A stretch of DNA of 13,216 bases, taken from positions 1-13,216 of the forward strand of contig CANHGC010000013.1 in the NCBI GenBank assembly GCA_947460045.1. The letters run 5' to 3'. Below, piece by piece: positions 1 through 7,003 of this stretch; within the stretch, counting starts at the first letter, position 1; every line of letters begins with the position of its first letter. Below the pieces are notes generated by a model. It was not told the origin of the DNA. It did not search any database and saw only the letters and a list, made by a program, of their open reading frames with translations. The DNA comes from Bacteroidota bacterium (GTDB lineage Bacteria > Bacteroidota > Bacteroidia > NS11-12g > UBA955). The translations under genes and the position numbers were made by a program.

Positions 1-35
1 AGTAAATTGATTAACGAATACAAATATAATACTTT

Positions 36-213
36 TTCCGACTTTGGCGGTATTTTGTTTCCGACTTTGGCGGTTTTTTGTTTCCGATTTTGGCGATGTT
101 TTACTTCCGACTTTGGTGGTGTTTTACTTCCGACTTTGGCGGTTTTTTGTTTCCGACTTTGGCGATGTTTTGTTTCCGACTTTGGCGGAGTTTTACTTCC
201 GACTTTGGCGGTA
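36..213. repeat. Array of eight 23-bp tandem direct repeats
   Basis: Units begin at 36, 59, 82, 105, 128, 151, 174 and 197, each exactly 23 bp apart; the last is partial. Each has a conserved core TTCCGACTTTGGCGG (variants: T for C at 88, GTGG in unit 4, GCGA in units 3 and 6) followed by a T-rich linker ending in TTTTGT or TTTTAC. The core is an imperfect inverted repeat (CCG.C...G.CGG) that could fold as a small hairpin or bind a dimeric protein. There are no unique spacers. Because 23 is not a multiple of three, the reading frames through it are by-products of the repeat and are not called as genes. Confidence 0.93.
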
Positions 214-278
214 TGGTCGGTGATTTGTTAACCTTTGAGTTAATATCGACACTTAATTTTTAAATGTAAAGGTTTAGA

Positions 279-309
279 TTTGCGAATTCCGGAATGTAAA
301 GTATATTTG
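279..309 (+). promoter_or_regulatory. Bacteroidota-type promoter for the membrane protein/XRE pair
   Basis: TTTG at 279-282 and TATATTTG at 302-309 are separated by exactly 19 bases, matching the primary-sigma consensus of Bacteroidota (TTTG at -33, TAnnTTTG at -7). Transcription would start near 315, leaving a leader of about 20 bases before the ATG at 336. It lies between the 23-bp repeat array and the first gene. Confidence 0.75.
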
Positions 310-335
310 TCATTGGGGAAAGCAAACTTGTCATA

Positions 336-749
336 ATGCAAAACGAAAAATTCAATAAACAACCGAAGTTGTTGGGTGTTCACTTCAAGAAAATAGGAGT
401 TGTGGTGATGATTTTATCCATGGTTCCGGGGCTCATCGTTAAAACGATGCATATCGCACTGATGGAAAGTCAAAAAGATCTATTAAAATCTCTCTCATAC
501 AGCGGCTTTTTACTTGGGTTGTTATTTATTGTATTGTCGCGCGACAAAGTGGAAGACGAATTGACCATTCATATCAGAATAACATCGATGCAAGAAATGT
601 TCATCTTTGCGGTAATCTATGTGATGATTAAACCCTTGATTGTATGGGTGTTGCAGTCGCCATTTACTGATGTTTCAGGTCAACAATTGGTTACCCTTAT
701 GTTGGTTGGATATTTGATTAGTTTCTATCTCAAAAAGTTGAATCGTTAA
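336..749 (+). CDS. Four-helix membrane protein paired with an XRE regulator (DUF2178-like)
   Basis: A 137-residue integral membrane protein with hydrophobic segments at about 19-37, 53-67, 88-106 and 117-132. Between the second and third is a charged stretch, SRDKVEDEL (68-76), followed by R81. This resembles the cytoplasmic loop of small DUF2178-like proteins that in many Bacteroidota sit directly before a YozG-type XRE regulator. The stop codon overlaps the start of the XRE gene by one base (TAATG), so the two are probably translationally coupled, and both lie behind the promoter at 279-309. The family's biochemical role is not known; sensing or controlling the regulator at the membrane is only an inference from this arrangement. 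The assignment rests on topology and context. Confidence 0.8.
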   Translation: MQNEKFNKQPKLLGVHFKKIGVVVMILSMVPGLIVKTMHIALMESQKDLLKSLSYSGFLLGLLFIVLSRDKVEDELTIHIRITSMQEMFIFAVIYVMIKPLIVWVLQSPFTDVSGQQLVTLMLVGYLISFYLKKLNR

Positions 750-949
750 TGAATAATACACTCAAGGTTGAGCGGGCAAAGTTGGATTTAACCCAGCAGC
801 AGTTGGCTGATAAAGTGGGGGTTTCACGTCAGACAATCAACTCCATTGAAGCTGAGCGATATATCCCATCAACCGCCCTTGCTATCAAGATTTCTGACGT
901 TTTCAAAACGAGCGTCAATGAGATTTTCACCCTCGAAGAGGATGATTGA
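749..949 (+). CDS. Small XRE/Cro-CI family transcriptional regulator
   Basis: A 66-residue stand-alone helix-turn-helix protein of the HTH_3 (Cro/CI) type, in the short YozG-like class. Helix 2 is about 17-24 (QQLADKVG) and the recognition helix is 26-34 (SRQTINSIE), with the typical turn VGVSRQT. The C-terminus NEIFTLEEDD is the usual acidic tail. It should bind DNA as a dimer and often autoregulates its operon; the target here is unknown, although the 23-bp repeats upstream contain an imperfect inverted core that could be tested as its site. It starts one base inside the stop of the membrane protein gene. Its last 37 bases (913-949) occur again at 2128-2164, which shows this locus was rearranged. 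Confidence 0.9.
   Translation: MNNTLKVERAKLDLTQQQLADKVGVSRQTINSIEAERYIPSTALAIKISDVFKTSVNEIFTLEEDD
913..949 (+). repeat. Left copy of 37-bp direct repeat (3' end of the XRE gene)
   Basis: These bases encode the C-terminal VNEIFTLEEDD and stop of the XRE regulator. They match 2128-2164 at 36 of 37 positions; the one difference is C928 versus T2143. The two copies flank the glycine-zipper/kinase cassette. Confidence 0.9.
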
Positions 950-1027
950 ATTCTAGCAGTACTTAAAATCGACTAGATATTTGAAATCGTCTGTAAGAGG
1001 ATCTCGTCTTGTTGTGATTTGAATAAA

Positions 1028-1035
1028 TAATTTTG
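1028..1035 (+). promoter_or_regulatory. Possible -7 element ahead of the glycine-zipper/kinase cassette
   Basis: TAATTTTG fits TAnnTTTG exactly, but the upstream element is poor (CTTG at 1008-1011, spacer only 16) and the implied start would be just a few bases before the ATG at 1048. If real, the cassette carries its own promoter inside the flanking repeats. Confidence 0.3.
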
Positions 1036-1047
1036 TAAATTCGAATA

Positions 1048-1341
1048 ATGAAAACCTCTAAATCTTCCTTGAATTCATTAATTGCAGGCGGATTGATTGG
1101 CGCTAGTTTGGGCGCATTTTTGTCCAATGATAAAGAAGAGGGCGCTGTAATTGGAGCTATTTTGGGAGCAGCTATTTCAGCAACCACGGATGCCAGTGGT
1201 GAAGCCAAGAAATTAAAGTTGCCACAGTTGATTGAGGAAAACGGTATTCTTTATGAAATTGGATTAGATGGTGAAAAGCGGTTATTTAAGAAATTGGTTA
1301 AAAGTAAAAGGGTTTTGCCCAATCAATTTCAATTGATTTAA
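1048..1341 (+). CDS. Glycine-zipper small membrane-associated protein, partner of the downstream kinase
   Basis: A 97-residue protein. Residues about 10-46 hold two hydrophobic, Gly/Ala-rich segments (AGGLIGASLGAF and GAVIGAILGAAIS) separated by a charged NDKEEG turn, which is the glycine-zipper pattern of helices packing in membranes. The C-terminal half is soluble: LPQLIEENGILYEI then GEKRLFKKL. From memory, similar small proteins precede COG4185-type kinases in Bacteroidota, but I cannot name a characterised member. The stop is one base before the kinase ATG, so translation is probably coupled. It could be an antitoxin, a membrane anchor or a second effector. It does not resemble the known epsilon/PezA antitoxins. 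Confidence 0.75.
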   Translation: MKTSKSSLNSLIAGGLIGASLGAFLSNDKEEGAVIGAILGAAISATTDASGEAKKLKLPQLIEENGILYEIGLDGEKRLFKKLVKSKRVLPNQFQLI

Positions 1342-1342
1342 T

Positions 1343-2071
1343 ATGTCTATCAAAAGAATGAGGGTTTTTGCTGGTCCAAATGGCTCCGGTAAAACAACTA
1401 TTTTTAAGGGCATTTTGAAAGATAGTAACATTAACTTGGGTGTTTATGTAAATGCCGATGAGATAGAGGTGGTTTTGAATGGTTCTTCACCATTAGATTT
1501 TGGTTTATTTCAAATTCAAGTTTCAAATGAACAGTTGGGAGTTTTTTTTAAAAGAAGTACCTTTTCCCCAACAAAAAGAAAGGAGTCAGATTTGTACACC
1601 AAGTTGTTTGTAAATGATAACCTGTTGACCATAACGACATTCGTGGATTCCTATTTGGCAGCAGATTTGGCGGAGTTCGTTAGACAACAGTTGGTAGATC
1701 AGGGTTTATCTTTTACCTATGAAACGGTCATGAGTTTTTCTGATAAAATTAAGTTTTTGGAAGAGTCGAGAAGAAAGGGTTATAAGGTGTATTTGTATTT
1801 TATCGCGACAAATGATCCCGAAATTAATATAAATCGCGTCAATTTGAGAGTTGCACAAAATGGTCATTACGTTGATCCTGATGTCATTAGCAGGAGGTAT
1901 TTCAGAAGTCTTAAAAACTTGAAATTTGCGATCAAACAAACGGATCGGGCATATGTTTTTGACAATACCGGTACTTCGGCTAAATTGGTTGCGGAAATTA
2001 CCAATGGAATCAATGTAATTATGAATTCGGCGATTGAAACGCCAAGCTGGGTGATAGATTCACTGATCTAG
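1343..2071 (+). CDS. Zeta-toxin-like P-loop kinase (COG4185 type)
   Basis: A 242-residue P-loop ATPase/kinase. Walker A is GPNGSGKT at 11-18, directly after the first beta strand. NADEI at 37-41 occupies the place of the substrate-binding acidic residue of zeta toxins. YETVMS (126-131) and the strand YKVYLYFI (147-154) follow. A lid-like stretch with R165 and R169, then GHYVD (174-178), RRYFRSL (184-190) and FDNTG (206-210), completes the COG4185 pattern. Classical zeta/PezT toxins phosphorylate UDP-N-acetylglucosamine and block cell-wall synthesis; the substrate of this subgroup is not established. No epsilon or PezA antitoxin is adjacent; the only coupled partner is the glycine-zipper protein. 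An insert at about 50-100, including KRSTFSPTKRK, is longer than I would expect in the family. Confidence 0.85.
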   Translation: MSIKRMRVFAGPNGSGKTTIFKGILKDSNINLGVYVNADEIEVVLNGSSPLDFGLFQIQVSNEQLGVFFKRSTFSPTKRKESDLYTKLFVNDNLLTITTFVDSYLAADLAEFVRQQLVDQGLSFTYETVMSFSDKIKFLEESRRKGYKVYLYFIATNDPEININRVNLRVAQNGHYVDPDVISRRYFRSLKNLKFAIKQTDRAYVFDNTGTSAKLVAEITNGINVIMNSAIETPSWVIDSLI

Positions 2072-2127
2072 TCCATTTATAATCAATTGTTAATTTGTCG
2101 CAAATACTTGGGCACGGACTCGTTCCA

Positions 2128-2164
2128 CGTCAATGAGATTTTTACCCTCGAAGAGGATGATTGA
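2128..2164 (+). pseudogene. Right copy of 37-bp direct repeat: remnant of an XRE gene 3' end
   Basis: This stretch repeats 913-949 at 36 of 37 bases and still encodes VNEIFTLEEDD and a TGA stop. The preceding codons no longer resemble an XRE protein, so it is a remnant and not a gene. It lies 56 bases after the kinase stop and 6 bases before the end of the convergent barrel gene. The rest of the gap 2072-2127 shows no clear hairpin terminator. Confidence 0.85.
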
Positions 2165-2170
2165 CTCGCC

Positions 2171-2839
2171 TTAAAACCCTTGGGTGATTCCAATGTTGAA
2201 ATTCAATGAGCGATTGAAAAGAGGAATGGATTTGGTATCTGCTTGGATATTGGCCTGACCGTGGTTGTAGCGAAAGCCTAGCGTTAGATTGGCATTGTTT
2301 CTGATTGGAATCTCAATGCCTAGGCCACCGCAAAATCCATAATCGAACAGATTCCTGTATTGTGTGATTTCAACCGTACGGCTACTCGTACTTTTACTGG
2401 TCAACTTCCGGACGGTAGTCGTTGCGCTTATTAAGAATCCTCCAAAGGCACCGGCATCAATGAAAACTTTGTTGCGTTTGCCAAATTGAGCCCTAATCAG
2501 TAGTGGTGAAGTTATGTAGTTGTTGGCCAACCTCAAATCCCAGGATCCCACAGTAACGCCATTGTCATCGGTGATTGAAAAAGGACCGCGGTAGCCGCCC
2601 TTACGTTCGTAGTTCAATTGCAATCGAACCGATATCCATTTGTTTGCGTTGTATTGGGATGAAAGGCCGGCCCAATATCCTGGGGTGGGGGTGAATTGGA
2701 AATCAACGTTTTGGCTGTAAATGGTTGTAGTTGATGGTCCCGCTTCAAATCCCATTTGCCATTTCATGCTTTGGGCATTTGCCGATAATGATGCGCAGGC
2801 TAAGATTAGGCAAAGCGTGAAATTCTTCATTGGGTTCAT
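2171..2839 (-). CDS. Outer-membrane beta-barrel protein (PorT/OMP_b-brl_2 type)
   Basis: A 222-residue exported protein. A signal peptide (MKNFTLCLILACASLSANAQ from Met4) precedes a barrel of alternating polar/aromatic strands, beginning WQMGFEAGPS and ending in NFNIGITQGF, whose terminal Phe is typical of BamA-recognised barrels. Length and pattern fit PF13568. The first ATG overlaps the stop of the upstream thioredoxin gene (ATGA at 2836-2839); translation could also start at Met4 (2830), which gives a cleaner signal peptide. It is the last gene of the pair. Such barrels are common in Bacteroidota and mostly uncharacterised, so no specific function is claimed. Confidence 0.83.
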   Translation of the reverse strand: MNPMKNFTLCLILACASLSANAQSMKWQMGFEAGPSTTTIYSQNVDFQFTPTPGYWAGLSSQYNANKWISVRLQLNYERKGGYRGPFSITDDNGVTVGSWDLRLANNYITSPLLIRAQFGKRNKVFIDAGAFGGFLISATTTVRKLTSKSTSSRTVEITQYRNLFDYGFCGGLGIEIPIRNNANLTLGFRYNHGQANIQADTKSIPLFNRSLNFNIGITQGF

Positions 2840-4083
2840 TTGCCTTTTTTATTTGGTGATTTTGGGAGTGCGACGTTGATTTTAGACATCAAGGCTTGGG
2901 TATTGCTAATGTTTTCACCTGCTGCTGTCCCTAACCGTATGGCTTCACTGGCATTTTCCTGTGCGGCGGTAAAATTGCCCAGTTTGTAATACAAGTTGGC
3001 ACGGGTATCGTAATACGCCCAATTGGGGGTCTTCTCGATACTCATCGATGAGTATTCAATGGCCTTTTTTAAAATTTTGGTGTCATCGCAGGATTGGAAT
3101 ATTTCCCAGGCCACGCTATTGAGTCCAGATGAATTGATCTTTGCAGCCATTTCATCGAAAGAGGCCACATAACGACTCCATTCACCGCGTTTTTTATACC
3201 ATTCCATGTATTGACTGGGTTTGTCGAATTCAGGATACTCAGACCGTTTTAACAATTCTCTCAAGGCCCATTGAAATTGCGCTTCATTTTGCACTTCAAC
3301 ACTGTGTTGCACTTGGTGGCCAAACAATTTGTAGGCGGTGCTTTTTGTCCAGTCGTGGCCAAACAGCGAATCGTACATCGCCTCTCGAGCAAGCCATTGT
3401 TTTGCCAGGGTTTCATCGCATCGATACGGCGCGATGCTATAAAGAGCCATTTGTTGGAAGGGGTCTGTGACTTCCTTGAAACGATTAATGAAGCCCGTAG
3501 AGGTGGTGTCTTCGAAAATGGAAAAATTTTTGTTCAGAATGTACTCGCGAAACCAATCGGGTATGTTGCTAGCGGAGATTGGTGGCAGTCCGGGGCGTTT
3601 GTATTTCCCTTTTCCAGCGGTGGATTCCTTGAGTTGTTGCATGGAATCTAAATAGTTCAACCAAGGTCCTTTTTCGGAATAGCCAAAATAACTGCCGATA
3701 AAATCACCATCGCCGTTGAATATCAAAAAGCTGGGAAAACCGTTAATTCCGAAGTGGAATCTCAACAACTTTCCGAGGTCGTCTTTTTCCATCTCCAGTG
3801 AATAACTGTTGAGGAAACTATTCATTTTGTTTTGTACTTGTGTGTCGGCGAAATTCTTCTGGTCCATGATCTTGCACCATCCACACCAGTCGGTATAGCA
3901 GTCTATGAATACCCATTTATTTTCTTTTTTTGCCTTTGCAAGCGTGCTATCCCACACTTCTACTTTGCCAAACGCAGGTGGGGGGAATTGGGGGGCTTTT
4001 TTTGTTGACGACTGTCCAGCAGTTGATAATACAGACAGCAACGCAGTGAGCAGACAAATGGCGTTAGGAGTGAATTTTGACAT
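2836..4083 (-). CDS. Exported thioredoxin-fold protein with C-terminal TPR
   Basis: A 415-residue protein with a signal peptide at 1-24 (hydrophobic ICLLTALLSVLS). A thioredoxin domain at about 40-150 contains the redox motif CGWC at 67-70 after FIDCYTDW, and the cis-proline loop GFPSFL with P117. Cys62 lies just before the active site. The middle (about 160-340) is helical and unassigned. A TPR-like repeat lies at 354-387 (WAYYDTRANLYYKLGNF). Thioredoxin_7/DUF255-type domains with CxxC reduce or isomerise disulfides in periplasmic proteins; the helical part probably binds partners. The gene overlaps the barrel gene by ATGA and follows the Cys-rich secreted protein gene on the same strand, a plausible substrate by context only. 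Confidence 0.87.
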   Translation of the reverse strand: MSKFTPNAICLLTALLSVLSTAGQSSTKKAPQFPPPAFGKVEVWDSTLAKAKKENKWVFIDCYTDWCGWCKIMDQKNFADTQVQNKMNSFLNSYSLEMEKDDLGKLLRFHFGINGFPSFLIFNGDGDFIGSYFGYSEKGPWLNYLDSMQQLKESTAGKGKYKRPGLPPISASNIPDWFREYILNKNFSIFEDTTSTGFINRFKEVTDPFQQMALYSIAPYRCDETLAKQWLAREAMYDSLFGHDWTKSTAYKLFGHQVQHSVEVQNEAQFQWALRELLKRSEYPEFDKPSQYMEWYKKRGEWSRYVASFDEMAAKINSSGLNSVAWEIFQSCDDTKILKKAIEYSSMSIEKTPNWAYYDTRANLYYKLGNFTAAQENASEAIRLGTAAGENISNTQALMSKINVALPKSPNKKGK

Positions 4084-4135
4084 CTGATAAATAAACGTTT
4101 AAAACATTGTTATCGTGTATGTCCAGTTGGGTCTA

Positions 4136-5005
4136 TTACTCTTGGAATATTTTCTTTGTTGAACCATCGTCATACAAGAGAATCATAATTTCTTCTTTTC
4201 GAATATGTTTGACAGGCCTTCCTAGCATATCATAGATTCCAATGAGTTTGGGTTCTGGTTTTTTGATTTCAGATGTACCAAGTGTAACACATGGGTCAAT
4301 AGTGAGACGCCTTAACATGATTGTATCAATATTGAAACACCAATTCATCCAATAGGACACTAACACATATCTACCTGGTTTAGTAAACTTGTAATTAATA
4401 AATCTTGCTGCGTCCAAAGAATCAAGTTTAGAATACACAATACAATTCTGATTACGTGAGGTCCATTCCCAAATTGCACTGTCTGTCCCGTGAACCCATT
4501 GACTATCTAAAATATTGTTAAGTTTTGCATCTCCCAAGTATAATTTCATCATATATGTCCAACAATAGTCAGTTTTAGGTACGGATTTCGTCATCTGACC
4601 AGCTATTGAGTCTTTACACTTTGGGTCGTACGTTGAACCCAATTGGTAGGAAAATTGACATTGAGTGAAGTAATCATAGGTCAAAACATCACTATAAATT
4701 ATGGTGTCACATCCTGTACATTTGTTTGTGAGTTTTAAGTTAAACCTGTATTTACCTTTGCTTCTAAAATAAACATAGGGTTCAGTTCCTTGCTTCATTA
4801 AGTAGGGTGATTCTTTTCCGTTACTTAGGTCGATGAGATTATAATCATACTTTACGCAAGTATCCTTGAATACATCACCTCTCAGAAACCATAAATAGTA
4901 ATTCTTAGAACCCATCTGTTTAATTGAAACTGAGGCCCATGTACATTTTGCATTCACTGTTGCTAAGGAGACCAAAAGCACCAACAGCAGTATTGTTTTT
5001 TTCAT
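4136..5005 (-). CDS. Cys-rich secreted protein with short LGRPV-type T9SS-like C-terminus
   Basis: A 289-residue protein when started at the ATG at 5003-5005, which places a signal peptide (MKKTILLLVLLVSLATVNA) at the true N-terminus; an upstream ATG at 5032 would add nine residues. The mature part has at least nine cysteines and two stretches that look like the last strands of PKD-like beta-sandwich domains (GKYRFNLKLTNKC, GRYVLVSYWMNWC), each followed by a DTI motif. The last about 35 residues read IYDMLGRPV ... ILLYDDGSTKKIF, which resembles the short C-terminal sorting segments seen on Bacteroidota secreted proteins and not the usual longer type A domain. Otherwise unrecognised. It precedes the thioredoxin gene by 52 bases. 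Confidence 0.75.
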   Translation of the reverse strand: MKKTILLLVLLVSLATVNAKCTWASVSIKQMGSKNYYLWFLRGDVFKDTCVKYDYNLIDLSNGKESPYLMKQGTEPYVYFRSKGKYRFNLKLTNKCTGCDTIIYSDVLTYDYFTQCQFSYQLGSTYDPKCKDSIAGQMTKSVPKTDYCWTYMMKLYLGDAKLNNILDSQWVHGTDSAIWEWTSRNQNCIVYSKLDSLDAARFINYKFTKPGRYVLVSYWMNWCFNIDTIMLRRLTIDPCVTLGTSEIKKPEPKLIGIYDMLGRPVKHIRKEEIMILLYDDGSTKKIFQE

Positions 5006-5042
5006 TTTTCTGATATTGAACTGTTTAAACAAACCAAAAGAC

Positions 5043-5966
5043 TTAATCCATCACATACCGCAATCTCACGAATCCAGAGACCTTTGGATCGTCTTTCCAA
5101 TAAGTGTAAGGAATTTTAACAAACATCACATGGTGCGCTCGACCGTCTGCTAAAGTCTGTGTGGTAACTTCCATGAAATTCCTTTCGTCACTGTCAAGTT
5201 CATTCCAGAAAATATCATTATCATCTATATCGTTTACAGTCACTTTGCCTGATTTGAACAAATAGATATAATTATGCTGAGGAATGGCATTGTAATCGGG
5301 AAATAAATTCCTAGGACGCTCTGGATTGTTGTAGAAACTCTGAAAGTTGCCAGTATAATCTATAGATTTCAAATGCAACCCTGGCCAAACACCTTCCAAA
5401 GGACGATATTGACGCATGAAAGAATCACACACCTCCTTTTCATTGGTTTTTCTGTGAGGAAAATCAATTAAATAATCATTTGCTTCTTCGTCTGTATTCC
5501 ATGTAAATGCCCGACTAATTCGCTTAAACTCCCGCATTCCAACAATTAGCGTTGTATCTCCGGTGGTAAAACCAAATTGCGATGCTGAATCAGCAGCTCT
5601 GAAGGCAATAAAACGATCTACTTTAGTGTAAACAGCGAACTTGTACTTGTCGGGAGATAGCGGCTCAAAATACCCTATTGGCATCCAATAATATTTAAAT
5701 TGGTTAATTAAATCAGGATTCGCAGCATAATAATCCATCGTGTCAGTAATCTTCCAACCCATACGGCCCTTCACTACAGTAGAATCAATCATCCAAAGTG
5801 GATCTATACCTTTATTGTTTTGACAGAGTGAATCAAGGTATTGTTCTTTAGTCAACTTTACCAGAATGGGGTCTTTGACAGTTGGCAATGGATCTTGCTG
5901 ACATCCTGTTGCACTGATGAGAATTGCAACAACCAAAGCGAGGGTGGGGATGAGTTTGTGTTTCAT
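5043..5966 (-). CDS. Hypothetical lipoprotein, downstream tandem paralog
   Basis: A 307-residue protein with a lipoprotein signal (hydrophobic LALVVAILISATGC, Cys22) followed by a polar linker. It is a paralog of the next gene upstream: both share LTK.QYLDSL near residues 38-47, the WMIDSTV/LMIDSTV and KG.MG segments, PIG..EP, D.DIF..ELD, TT Q.LADGR and the C-terminal KIPYTYWKD followed by VSGFVR.RYV. I do not recognise the family. The pattern suggests a beta-rich, membrane-anchored surface or periplasmic protein. Only 18 bases separate it from its paralog, so they are likely co-transcribed. The first 40 or so coding bases are almost identical to those of the paralog, well above the rest of the gene. 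Confidence 0.8.
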   Translation of the reverse strand: MKHKLIPTLALVVAILISATGCQQDPLPTVKDPILVKLTKEQYLDSLCQNNKGIDPLWMIDSTVVKGRMGWKITDTMDYYAANPDLINQFKYYWMPIGYFEPLSPDKYKFAVYTKVDRFIAFRAADSASQFGFTTGDTTLIVGMREFKRISRAFTWNTDEEANDYLIDFPHRKTNEKEVCDSFMRQYRPLEGVWPGLHLKSIDYTGNFQSFYNNPERPRNLFPDYNAIPQHNYIYLFKSGKVTVNDIDDNDIFWNELDSDERNFMEVTTQTLADGRAHHVMFVKIPYTYWKDDPKVSGFVRLRYVMD

Positions 5967-5974
5967 ACTGTTAG
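5928..5974. repeat. 47-bp near-identical block at the start of the downstream lipoprotein gene
   Basis: Matches 6861-6907 at 46 of 47 bases (the exception is at 5960 versus 6893, G versus T on the plus strand). It covers the first codons of the signal peptide plus eight bases upstream of the ATG (TAACAGT before ATG on the coding strand). Confidence 0.85.
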
Positions 5975-5984
5975 GCTGATTGAT

Positions 5985-6899
5985 TTAATTTAACACATAT
6001 CGAAACCTCACAAATCCAGAAACGTATGGATAGTCCTTCCAATACGTGTAAGGAATCTTCAAAAACATGACCTGGTGCTCACGGCCATCAGCCAATTTCT
6101 GTGTTGTTATTTCCATAGAGGTCGGATCATCTCTGTCAAGTTCGATTTGAAAAATGTCATTGTCGAACACATCGTCTTCTGTTGTTCTTCCCGCCTTGAA
6201 CACATAATAATACAAATGAGGGAATCCATCCTCATTCGCTAAATTCCCCGCACTCGGATCAGAAGGGTCATTGTAAAATATTTCCTGCATTCCATATTTG
6301 GAAACGCTGGCCGCATAAAATCCAAACCAATTTTCTTCAAACGCATGATAATGATTGATAAATGAGTCGATTACTGCTTGCTCGTTGGTGTTTTTGTGAG
6401 GAAATGTTTCGAGATATACTGAAGCTTCATACGGGGTCATATCGGGAAGAACCCTGCTTACTCGTTGAAACTGCAGTATCGCAATTGAAAGCCCTGTGTC
6501 ACCTGTATTTAGTCCATATTGAGAAGAGGAATCAGCCGATTTTATCGAAATATAACGCCTCACTTGGGTGTAAATGGCGTATTTGCCCTGGTCTTTAGAC
6601 CAAGGTTCGACATTGCCTATTGGTAATACTACATACCTAAATCGATAATTCGGCGCCTCATCAGTTCCAAAAATCACGGTATCAGTAAATCGCAACCCCA
6701 TGCTGCCTTTCATCACCGTTGAGTCGATCATTAACACTGTTGACAAACTGACATTGTTTTTGAAAAGCGAATCTAGATATTGGTCTTTTGTTAACTTGGT
6801 GCTACCACTTGTATTGGGCGGGGTGATGTTGTTTTGATCACAGGCACCGATGAACAATGTAACAACCAAAGCGAGGGTGGGGATGAGTTTGTTTTTCAT
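5985..6899 (-). CDS. Hypothetical lipoprotein, upstream tandem paralog
   Basis: A 304-residue protein with a good lipobox (LFIGAC, Cys20) after a hydrophobic segment and then a Thr/Asn-rich linker (DQNNITPPNTSGST). It is clearly homologous to its neighbour over the full length: KLTKDQYLDSLFKNN, SADSSSQYGLNTGDT, FPHKNTNEQ and a C-terminal IPYTYWKD...VSGFVRFRYV are shared. The family is not known to me. The tandem copy, equal length and similar termini point to gene duplication followed by divergence. The 121-bp gap upstream (6900-7020) carries a hairpin at its far end but no exact consensus promoter; the pair may have its own promoter there. Confidence 0.8.
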   Translation of the reverse strand: MKNKLIPTLALVVTLFIGACDQNNITPPNTSGSTKLTKDQYLDSLFKNNVSLSTVLMIDSTVMKGSMGLRFTDTVIFGTDEAPNYRFRYVVLPIGNVEPWSKDQGKYAIYTQVRRYISIKSADSSSQYGLNTGDTGLSIAILQFQRVSRVLPDMTPYEASVYLETFPHKNTNEQAVIDSFINHYHAFEENWFGFYAASVSKYGMQEIFYNDPSDPSAGNLANEDGFPHLYYYVFKAGRTTEDDVFDNDIFQIELDRDDPTSMEITTQKLADGREHQVMFLKIPYTYWKDYPYVSGFVRFRYVLN

Positions 6900-6907
6900 A
6901 CTGTTAG
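6861..6907. repeat. 47-bp near-identical block at the start of the upstream lipoprotein gene
   Basis: Second copy of the block at 5928-5974. The two copies are 933 bases apart, so the upstream paralog gene lies between them. Confidence 0.85.
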
Positions 6908-7003
6908 TGTTAAGATGGAACTTGAAAGAATTTTATACTGTACTACACGCCTTATTTGAACTGACGCATTTTATTTCAATGTATTGTAGTTGCATGTAAT
7001 CTT

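Noticed and set aside
36..213. CRISPR array
   Set aside because: The repeats are directly contiguous at 23 bp with no unique spacers, and no cas genes are present.
7..263. Two plus-strand reading frames (about 74 and 61 codons) across the 23-bp repeats
   Set aside because: Their Phe/Trp/Gly-rich repeating sequence is simply the repeat read in rotating frames. They overlap each other and have no ribosome-binding site or recognisable domain.
963..1208. Minus-strand reading frame overlapping the start of the glycine-zipper gene
   Set aside because: Its Pro/Ala-rich sequence is the complement of the glycine-zipper codons, and the plus-strand gene is coupled to the kinase.
913..2164. Phage or ICE attachment sites (attL/attR)
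   Set aside because: The repeat layout is suggestive, but no integrase, excisionase or tRNA target is in the window and the enclosed segment is only about 1.2 kb, so I describe it as a direct repeat only.
3141..3655. Plus-strand reading frames opposite the thioredoxin-TPR gene
   Set aside because: They are antisense to a well-supported gene with clear CGWC and TPR motifs and have no family features of their own.
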